This document shows, in pieces, positions 1 through 5,332 of a stretch of DNA of 7,458 nt. The notes under the pieces were generated by a model. That model ran no database searches and had not been told where the DNA came from. It saw nothing but the letters and a program-made list of their open reading frames with translations. Source of the stretch: Archangium sp. (lineage in GTDB: Bacteria; Myxococcota; Myxococcia; Myxococcales; Myxococcaceae); NCBI GenBank assembly GCA_016793525.1, contig JAEUJT010000427.1, forward strand, positions 1 through 7,458, given 5' to 3'. The translations under genes and the position numbers were made by a program. Positions within the stretch are counted from its first letter, which is position 1, and each line of letters starts with the position of its first letter.

Positions 1-560
1 GTCACCGGCTCCGGGCCTTCACCCCAGGCCGACTCCATCAGCGCCTCCGCCACCGTGTACCGGAGCGCCCGGTTCTCCCCACCCGCCTTGGCGAAGGCCT
101 CCATGCAGTCGTCGACGGAGTCACTCGTCACCGCGGCGAGCGCCACCAGCCCATCGAGCGTCTCCCCGAGGAAGCGCGCGTCGAACGACGTCGGGTCCTC
201 CGCCCAGCCGAAGGCCTCGTCGAGCACCGCCTGGAGCAGCAGGTGGTGGGCCTCCTCCTCGCTCGCGCCCTCTTTCGTCAGCGCCGCCGTGGCCGCCCGC
301 ACTTTGGGACCCAGCTCGTGGTCGGCCGACACCCGACGCAAGGCCGCGTCGACGATGATTCGCAGCATGTGCTGCTGTGCGTCATTGGAGAGCGTCTCCC
401 GCCCCTTCGACTTCAGCACGGCCGCCTTCGACGAAGGGTGCGCCGTGGCCGCCGCCGCCATGGCCGCCTCGTCTGGAGAGAGCGCCACCGCCTGGTCGGC
501 CTTCTCCAAGACCTCGATGAGCGCCGGGGCATTCAGGTACCGCGCGATGAGTGGGTGCAT
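1..560 (-). CDS. Hypothetical helical protein, 3' end beyond the left edge
   Basis: This frame is open from an ATG at 558-560 to the left edge, giving 186 residues with no stop; the C-terminus lies outside the window. The protein starts MHPLIARYLN and is rich in Ala, Glu and Leu. It reads as a run of amphipathic helices, for example around AALTKEGASEEEAHHLLLQ and DDCMEAFAKAG. There is no signal peptide, membrane segment or catalytic motif that I recognise. Third positions are strongly G/C, as in the neighbouring genes, which supports it over the plus-strand frame across the same bases (low-complexity Ser/Ala product). No clear Shine-Dalgarno precedes the ATG, and the frame stays open further upstream, so a slightly earlier non-ATG start is possible. 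It diverges from the PilZ-like/Hsp70 gene across 78 bases. I assign no function. Confidence 0.72.
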   Translation of the reverse strand, partial: MHPLIARYLNAPALIEVLEKADQAVALSPDEAAMAAAATAHPSSKAAVLKSKGRETLSNDAQQHMLRIIVDAALRRVSADHELGPKVRAATAALTKEGASEEEAHHLLLQAVLDEAFGWAEDPTSFDARFLGETLDGLVALAAVTSDSVDDCMEAFAKAGGENRALRYTVAEALMESAWGEGPEPV

Positions 561-638
561 CGGCTCGCGCGTACCACACTCGTTTCGACGGTTGAGTTTT
601 GGTGCGGTGTCTCGAGGCCCGGGCAATAGTCCCAGTCC
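561..638. promoter_or_regulatory. Divergent intergenic region, probable promoters for both flanking genes
   Basis: These 78 bases separate two genes that read away from each other, so transcription of both should start here or in the neighbouring coding sequence. The stretch 581-600 is less GC-rich than its surroundings and holds TTGAGT (592-597), a possible -35 for the plus strand. No convincing -10 lies 16-18 bases downstream. CTCGAG (611-616) is followed directly by the 8-base palindrome GCCCGGGC (617-624). A stop codon at 627-629 in the frame of the plus-strand gene sets its 5' limit. I cannot name a sigma factor or a regulator. Confidence 0.4.
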
Positions 639-3545
639 GTGCCAGCACGAAGCGATGGCAAGCCAACCGCCGTCTCAGTGAAACTCCCGTACGCGACGGT
701 CGACGAATTCGTTCGCAACTACGCGGTCAACGTCTCACCCGGCTCCCTCTTCATCACCACCAAGCCCACGGTCTCCGCCGGCGCACGCGTTCAGTTTGTG
801 CTGACGCTCTCGAACGGCTCGACGGCGCTCAAGGGCGGCGGCACGGTGCATTCGACGCGCACCAACGCGGCGGAGGGCCCTGTCGGCTTCACCGTCGACG
901 TCGAATCGCTCGACCCCGCCAGCGAGTCGGTGATGGGCCAACTGCTCGCGGCGGCGCCGGCTGACTCCAGCTCCGTCGACGAGGTACCCGCCATCGCCCC
1001 GGTGGAGGTGGGCGCGCCCTCCTTCGACCTCGGCGCCATGTTGTCTGACATGGCCGCGTCTGCGCCGCCCGAGCCCGAGCCGCCGCCCTCCTTCACCTTC
1101 GACGAGCCGCCTCCACCCGAGCCCGAACCAGACGCCCAGCCCGCTGCCGAACCGGAGCAGCTCGCCGACCCTCCGCCTGACGAAGCGCCGAGCGACGCGC
1201 CCGCCTTCAGCTTCGAGGCACCCGGAGAGAGCCCGACCGCCGACGCGCCGAGCGAGGTGTCAGCCACCGGCCTCGACGCCGACTTCGGGGCTCCCGCAGA
1301 GCCGCCCGAGCCAGCGCCGCCACCTCCGTCCGAGCCAGAAGATCTGGTCTTCGAGATGCCCGGCGAAGGCGAAACACTGTCGTTGAGCCGCCCGGCGCAC
1401 GACGAAGCGCCCGCCTCCCCGCCGCCCCCGGCTCCGGCCTTCGAGTTCGACGCGCCGCCCGAGCCCGCGCCGGAGTCGTCTGATGCCCTCGGGTCGATGT
1501 CGTTCGACGCGCCGCCCTCCGAGGAGACTCCGGCCGAAGAGGCGCCGCCGCCGCCCGACGAGGGCTTCGCGTTCGAGCCCCCGCCTTCTGACGACGCGTC
1601 GGCCGACGCCGTCGAAGAAACGTCCGAGGTGGTGGAGGAAGTGGTCTCCGAAGAAGACGAGGCGCCCCCCCCGTCAGCGCCGCCCCGCTACGTCCCCTCG
1701 GAGGACCCAGAAGACAGCTCGCTCCCCCAGATTCGCCGGCGCAACGAAGACCCGCGCGAGCCGCGCCCGTCGGCCCCTCCGCCGCGCCTGGCCGCCGTCG
1801 CCGCCCGCCCGGTGAGCATGGAGGAGCTGGTCGCCCGGTCTGCGGGCAAGCTCGTCTTCCTCAACCCGCCTGAACACATCGAGAAGACGGGGCCGATCAT
1901 CGGCATCGACCTCGGCACCAGCAACTCGGCGGTGGCGCTGCTCAACAAGGGCAAGCCGCAGATCCTCCACTCGAAGGACGGGTACAACACCATTCCCTCG
2001 GTGGTGGCGCTGGGGAAAAACAACAACGTGCTGGTGGGCCACCGCGCGCGCTCGCACATGTTGCTCAACCCGAGCCAGAGCATCTACGGCGCCAAGCGCC
2101 TGGTGGGCCGCGACTTCGAGAGCGTCACCGTGCGCGAGGTGCGGCACCGCTTTCACTACGAGATTCTCCCCGGGCGCGACGGCAAGGACGCGGTGACGAT
2201 GGGCAACCACCTGCTCACCCTCGAAGAGGTGCAGGGCATCATCCTTCGCGAGTGCAAGCAGATCGCCGAGCAGCACCTCAACGCCCCCGTGTCGCGCGCG
2301 GTGGTGACCTGCCCCGCGTATTACTCCGAGCAACAGCGCGAAGCGGTTCGACGCGCCGGCGCGATGTCGGGCCTGGTGGTCGAGCGCGTGCTCAACGAGC
2401 CCACCGCGGCGGCGCTGGCGTACGGCCTCAACCGCGAGCTGTCGCGCAAGGTGCTGGTGTACGACCTGGGCGGCGGCACGTTCGACGCGACGCTCCTGCG
2501 CATCGAGAAAAACACCTTCGAGGTGCTCGCCACCGGCGGCGACATCTTCTTGGGCGGCCTCGACTTCGACAACCAGATCGTCGACCTGCTGCTGAAGAAG
2601 TTTCAGATTCAGCACCGACAGGTCTTCTCCGGTGACGCGGTGGGCCTCTCGCGCGTGGCCGAGCAGGCCGAAAAAGCGAAGGTGGCGCTCTCGGAGCGCA
2701 GCACCTTCGACGTGCACCTGCCCATGCTGCAAATGTCAGAGGCTGGCCAGCCGATGGACCTGCAGTGCACGGTCTCGCGCGAAGAGGTGAACCAGGCCTG
2801 CCAGCCGCTGGTGGTGCGCACCTTCGACGTGGTGCGCGATGTTCTCCTCGACGCGAAGCTGAAGGCGACCGAGGTCGACGACGTCATTCTCGTCGGAGGC
2901 ATGAGCCGCATGCCGCTGGTGCGAGAACACGTGAAGGAGCTGTTCAAGAAGCAGCCGCTGGCGAGCGTCAACGCCGACGAAGCGGTGGCGCTGGGCGCGG
3001 CCCTCTATTCGGGCATCGTCGAGAGCGCGACCAACGTGGTGCTGATCGACGTGGTGCCCATGACCGTGGGCATCGGCATCCCCGGCGGTGGGTACAAGCG
3101 GCTCATCGAGCGCAACACGCCGCTCCCGGCCGGGCGCTCCTTCGGCCTCACCACCTCGCGCGACGACGAGACCTCGCTCGAGCTGCAGCTCTTCCAGGGC
3201 GAAGACAGCGATCTGTCGAATAACGACTACCTCGGCACGGCGCGCATCGAGGGCCTGCCGAAGGGGCCCAAGGGCTCGGTGCAGGTCGCCGTCACCGTGC
3301 GCCTCGACGCGGAGTGCGTCATTCACGTCGACGCCAAAGACATGATCGCCCGCCAGCCCTTCAAGACCCTGCTGGCCAACCGCTACACGCCCGACGAGAT
3401 CCGCGCGCGGCTGCGCATGCCGCCGCCGAGCCAGCCGAGCATCGTGCAGCAGGCCCGCGCCAAAGAGCTCGAAGACCGCGGCGGTCAGTTCTGGAAGCTG
3501 GTCAAGCGCGTGGTGGGGAAAAAAGACTCAGCGGCCAAGAAGTGA
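639..3545 (+). CDS. PilZ-like (TIGR02266-type)/Hsp70 (DnaK) chimeric chaperone
   Basis: Predicted cytoplasmic ATP-dependent chaperone of 968 residues. Residues 1-105 resemble the TIGR02266/PilZ family (LPYATVDEF, NVSPGSLFI). Residues 110-400 form an acidic Pro/Glu linker. An Hsp70 ATPase domain runs from about 420 to 798: phosphate-1 GIDLGTSNS (422-430), Lys486 matching E. coli Lys70, Glu587 in NEPTAAALAYG, phosphate-2 DLGGGTFD (609-616) and adenosine motif VGGMSRMP (752-759). The interdomain linker NVVLIDV (799-805) matches DVLLLDV of DnaK, and a beta substrate-binding domain runs to about 915. Only some 54 residues follow, too few for a normal helical lid. GTG 639 is the first possible start, since an in-frame stop sits at 627-629, and it keeps the PilZ N-terminus. 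Known relatives in type are the M. xanthus PilZ-DnaK proteins CsdK1 and CsdK2; which one this matches cannot be told. ATPase residues are intact, so it is probably active. Confidence 0.95.
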   Translation: MPARSDGKPTAVSVKLPYATVDEFVRNYAVNVSPGSLFITTKPTVSAGARVQFVLTLSNGSTALKGGGTVHSTRTNAAEGPVGFTVDVESLDPASESVMGQLLAAAPADSSSVDEVPAIAPVEVGAPSFDLGAMLSDMAASAPPEPEPPPSFTFDEPPPPEPEPDAQPAAEPEQLADPPPDEAPSDAPAFSFEAPGESPTADAPSEVSATGLDADFGAPAEPPEPAPPPPSEPEDLVFEMPGEGETLSLSRPAHDEAPASPPPPAPAFEFDAPPEPAPESSDALGSMSFDAPPSEETPAEEAPPPPDEGFAFEPPPSDDASADAVEETSEVVEEVVSEEDEAPPPSAPPRYVPSEDPEDSSLPQIRRRNEDPREPRPSAPPPRLAAVAARPVSMEELVARSAGKLVFLNPPEHIEKTGPIIGIDLGTSNSAVALLNKGKPQILHSKDGYNTIPSVVALGKNNNVLVGHRARSHMLLNPSQSIYGAKRLVGRDFESVTVREVRHRFHYEILPGRDGKDAVTMGNHLLTLEEVQGIILRECKQIAEQHLNAPVSRAVVTCPAYYSEQQREAVRRAGAMSGLVVERVLNEPTAAALAYGLNRELSRKVLVYDLGGGTFDATLLRIEKNTFEVLATGGDIFLGGLDFDNQIVDLLLKKFQIQHRQVFSGDAVGLSRVAEQAEKAKVALSERSTFDVHLPMLQMSEAGQPMDLQCTVSREEVNQACQPLVVRTFDVVRDVLLDAKLKATEVDDVILVGGMSRMPLVREHVKELFKKQPLASVNADEAVALGAALYSGIVESATNVVLIDVVPMTVGIGIPGGGYKRLIERNTPLPAGRSFGLTTSRDDETSLELQLFQGEDSDLSNNDYLGTARIEGLPKGPKGSVQVAVTVRLDAECVIHVDAKDMIARQPFKTLLANRYTPDEIRARLRMPPPSQPSIVQQARAKELEDRGGQFWKLVKRVVGKKDSAAKK
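1092..1586 (+). repeat. Degenerate short-motif repeats in the chimera linker (F-x-F-[DE]-x-P type)
   Basis: Six copies of a short aromatic/acidic/proline motif lie in the disordered linker of the PilZ-like/Hsp70 protein: FTFDEPP (residues 152-158), FSFEAPG (190-196), LVFEMPG (236-242), FEFDAPP (268-274), MSFDAPP (287-293) and FAFEPPP (310-316). They are spaced irregularly, about 20-45 residues apart, with Pro/Glu/Ala filler between. Codons vary between copies (ttcgac, ttcgag and flanking changes), which suggests selection at protein level over a recent DNA duplication. Their role is unknown; docking motifs for a partner or for the chaperone's own substrate cleft are possibilities. Confidence 0.65.
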
Positions 3546-4370
3546 CTTCGCGGCGTCGGAGAACACCGCGCCCGCCCAGTCGTTCGCCAGCGCCCGCCCG
3601 GCTGCACCGTTGAAGTGCACGCCGTCGCTGCCCGAATACGTCTGGGTGTGCGGGCTCGAGGCCACGTACGTGCCGTCGGGACCCAGGGCCGTGGCCACCG
3701 CGGCGTCGAAGCGCTTCAGCCCCTCGGGCGCGGCCAGGTCTTGCTTGGTGTTCGGCGGGCCGACCCACACCAGCGTGATGCCCAGCGCCTTGGCTTGATC
3801 GGCCAGCGCGCGCACCTGGCTGGTGAGCCCCTTCGCCGACTCCGCGCGAAAGTTGGCGCCCAGGGCGATGACCAGCACGTCGGGCTTCTCGGCGCCCAGG
3901 AGGTCGGCCAGCTTCGGCGTCGGTCGCTTGGTGTTCCACGGCTTGCCGTCGTCGATGACCCGGTTCGTCTCGCGCACCGAGGCGCCCATCGCCCCTGACG
4001 TGCCGGCGACCCACCACGACGGCTTGGAGCCCGCGGTGCCGTAGCTGCGCGTCTTCGCTCCAGCCGCGCGGAGCAAGGTGTCGAAGCGCTCGCCGAAGAA
4101 GCCCACGGTGTGCGAGTCGCCCACCATCAGCACCTTCTTGCCCGCGAAGGCCGGCTTGGCGGCGTTGACGAGCGCCTGCAGCTTCGGATCAGCCGCGACC
4201 ACCTTGGCCGCCTTGCCGTTGATGTCGTTGGCCGTCGGCGAGGCGACCCAACCCGCTCCAGCGGTCTTCGGCGTCTGCGCACCGGTGCGGGGCGTGGTCG
4301 ACGTGGAGGTCGAGGTGGAGGTGGTCGCCGGCGGCGTGACGGGGCGAGGGGTGGCGCGAACAGACGGCAT
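3528..4370 (-). CDS. SGNH/GDSL-family hydrolase
   Basis: A 280-residue protein, probably an esterase or acyl-hydrolase. The SGNH signature is present in order: nucleophile Ser86 in VLMVGDSHT (block I), a Gly in YGTAGS near 114 (block II), Asn173 in ALGANF (block III) and the Asp249/His252 pair in SGSDGVHF (block V). The substrate cannot be told from sequence; relatives deacetylate polysaccharides or peptidoglycan, or cleave lipid esters. Residues 1-40 are a Pro/Thr/Ser-rich tail with an alternating Thr-Ser run (17-26), with no hydrophobic signal peptide or lipobox. ATG 4368-4370 is the only usable start: no ATG, GTG, TTG or CTG lies between it and the in-frame stop at 4452-4454. GGTGG a few bases upstream could serve as ribosome binding site. 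Its TGA (3528-3530) lies inside the convergent chimera gene. It diverges from the MshEN gene. Confidence 0.9.
   Translation of the reverse strand: MPSVRATPRPVTPPATTSTSTSTSTTPRTGAQTPKTAGAGWVASPTANDINGKAAKVVAADPKLQALVNAAKPAFAGKKVLMVGDSHTVGFFGERFDTLLRAAGAKTRSYGTAGSKPSWWVAGTSGAMGASVRETNRVIDDGKPWNTKRPTPKLADLLGAEKPDVLVIALGANFRAESAKGLTSQVRALADQAKALGITLVWVGPPNTKQDLAAPEGLKRFDAAVATALGPDGTYVASSPHTQTYSGSDGVHFNGAAGRALANDWAGAVFSDAAKSLLGR
4300..4326 (-). repeat. Imperfect 6/12-base tandem repeat encoding Thr-Ser run
   Basis: On the minus strand the units TCCACC, TCGACC, TCCACG and TCGACC follow one another, encoding an alternating Ser-Thr run in the N-terminal tail of the SGNH protein. The repeat keeps the frame, since each unit is two codons, so gain or loss of units would only change the tail length. 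Confidence 0.6.
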
Positions 4371-4389
4371 GCGCCCACCATATACGCGC

Positions 4390-4403
4390 CGCGCTCGAGC
4401 GCG
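4390..4403. promoter_or_regulatory. Perfect 14-base palindrome, possible operator
   Basis: CGCGCTCGAGCGCG is its own reverse complement and sits near the middle of the divergent gap, just upstream of the possible -10 of the SGNH gene. Two-fold symmetry of this kind suits a dimeric repressor or activator. In such GC-rich DNA short palindromes of G and C arise easily, so the call is tentative. Confidence 0.35.
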
Positions 4404-4427
4404 CCGAGGGGCCCTTCTTTTCGGCGC
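4401..4427. repeat. Inverted repeat, 7-base arms and 13-base loop
   Basis: GCGCCGA (4401-4407) pairs with TCGGCGC (4421-4427). It overlaps the right arm of the 14-base palindrome, so the two could not form as hairpins on the same strand at once. Read on the plus strand the loop contains CTTCTTTT. It could be a second half-site array, a stem in the leader of either transcript, or chance. Confidence 0.35.
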
Positions 4428-4453
4428 CCGCGCGGTGTTAGGGCGGGCAGTTC

Positions 4454-5311
4454 ATGTTCACTCCCATTGTAACTTCCGCCACTGAGCGGCCGCTGGTACC
4501 GTGGTTCGCAGTGGCGCCGACGCCTGCTGCACGACGACGACGGTTGGGGGAATTGCTGATCGAGGCTGGCCTCATCGACGAGGTACAGCTGAAGGCGGCC
4601 CTCGCCGAGCAGCGCAAGTGGGGCGGGCGACTCGGGCGCACCGTGGTCGAGCTGGGCTTCACCACCGAGCTCGACATGGTGCACGTGCTGGCGCAGCAGC
4701 TCTCGCTCAGCACCATCGACCTCGACGCGGCCAAGCTGCCGGAGCGCATCGTCGAGCAGCTGCGGCTCGACCTCGCCGAGCGGTACGGCGTCTTCCCCCT
4801 CCGCGTCGACGCGGCCACCAAAACCATGTCGCTCGCCACCTCAGACCCGACCAACGTCGAGGCGCTGCAGGAGCTCGAGTTCGCCACCGGCATGAAGGTG
4901 GTACCGACGGTGACCACCGCGTCGTCCATCGACCGAGCGATTCGCCGCCACTACTTCGGAGAGAGCACCATCGCCACCGCGGTGCTGACGCCGGCGCAGC
5001 TCGGCCTGAGCGAGCCGTCGTACGAGCTCGACAAGCTGATGGGCCGCATCCCCTCCGCGCCTCGGCCGCCGACCGCCGCGTCGCTCCCGCCGGCCCAGCT
5101 GCCGGTCACGCCCGCCACGCCATCGACCGTGCTGTCGAAGGAAGAGCTGGCGCTGCGCCGCGAGGTGTCGTTGCTCCGCGAGCAGGTCGACGCGCTCGAG
5201 ACCATCAACGCCAGCCAGGTGCGCGCGTTGCGTACGCTGCTCGAGATTCTCATCGCCTCGGGCATCGTCTCGCGCGACGAGTACTTGGAGCGCCTGCACC
5301 GCCCCGAGTAA
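4454..5311 (+). CDS. Stand-alone MshEN (GspE N-terminal-like) protein with C-terminal coiled coil
   Basis: A 285-residue protein whose first half matches the MshEN/T2SSE_N domain found at the front of type II secretion and pilus ATPases, where it can bind c-di-GMP. Two tandem MshEN half-motifs are visible: residues 30-53 (RLGELLIEAGLID then Leu46, Leu50, Gln53), which fits the published consensus at every fixed position, and 59-82 (RLGRTVVELGFT then Met75, Leu79, Gln82), a close fit. The rest of the domain continues to about residue 172 (SLATSDPTNVEAL, then FATGMKVVPTV). A Pro/Thr-rich linker and a coiled coil (about 228-262) follow. There is no Walker A or B motif, so it is not a secretion ATPase. 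It is probably a c-di-GMP-responsive adaptor, which is inference. ATG 4454 has a possible ribosome site; GTG 4511 is an alternative start that still keeps the domain whole. No signal peptide. Confidence 0.88.
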   Translation: MFTPIVTSATERPLVPWFAVAPTPAARRRRLGELLIEAGLIDEVQLKAALAEQRKWGGRLGRTVVELGFTTELDMVHVLAQQLSLSTIDLDAAKLPERIVEQLRLDLAERYGVFPLRVDAATKTMSLATSDPTNVEALQELEFATGMKVVPTVTTASSIDRAIRRHYFGESTIATAVLTPAQLGLSEPSYELDKLMGRIPSAPRPPTAASLPPAQLPVTPATPSTVLSKEELALRREVSLLREQVDALETINASQVRALRTLLEILIASGIVSRDEYLERLHRPE

Positions 5312-5332
5312 CTGAAACGCGGGTAACCGCCG
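5312..5332. other. Convergent gap with a weak GNRA-loop hairpin
   Basis: Two genes end tail to tail 21 bases apart. GCGG (5319-5322), loop GTAA (5323-5326) and CCGC (5327-5330) could form a 4-base stem with a GNRA-type loop on the plus strand. There is no T-run on either side, so it does not meet the usual pattern of an intrinsic terminator, and no better one is visible nearby. Confidence 0.2.

Larger units (their letters stand above)
4371..4453. promoter_or_regulatory. Divergent promoter region between the SGNH and MshEN genes
   Basis: These 83 bases separate divergent start codons. On the minus strand TATATG (plus-strand 4379-4384) resembles a -10 box, but it is only 9-14 bases from the SGNH start, which would give a nearly leaderless message, and no -35 match lies at the expected distance. 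Upstream of the MshEN ATG, AGGGCGGG (4440-4447) is a plausible ribosome binding site. Two inverted repeats fill the middle and are listed separately. The promoter positions are guesses; the divergent layout is certain. Confidence 0.45.

Noticed and set aside
617..624. GCCCGGGC palindrome as an operator
   Set aside because: Eight bases of pure G/C are expected by chance in DNA of this composition.
592..629. TTGAGT with CAATAG as a sigma-70 promoter for the chimera
   Set aside because: The two boxes are 26 bases apart, far from the usual 16-18, so they cannot be called a promoter.
55..681. Plus-strand open frame of 208 codons
   Set aside because: Its Ser/Ala-rich low-complexity product is the antisense of the minus-strand gene at 1-560, which has the better codon pattern and a credible protein; it also runs across the promoter gap into the start of the chimera gene.
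1674..2732. Minus-strand open frame of 352 codons
   Set aside because: It lies wholly antisense to the Hsp70 domain; the product is rich in His, Arg and Ala with no family resemblance, as expected for a shadow in GC-rich DNA.
2736..3326. Minus-strand open frame of 196 codons
   Set aside because: Antisense to conserved Hsp70 coding sequence, with a His/Arg-rich product.
4454..5311. Calling the MshEN protein a type II secretion or pilus ATPase
   Set aside because: No Walker A, Walker B, Asp or His box is present and the protein ends about 110 residues after the domain.
5319..5330. Hairpin as an intrinsic terminator
   Set aside because: The stem is only four base pairs and no T-run follows on either strand.
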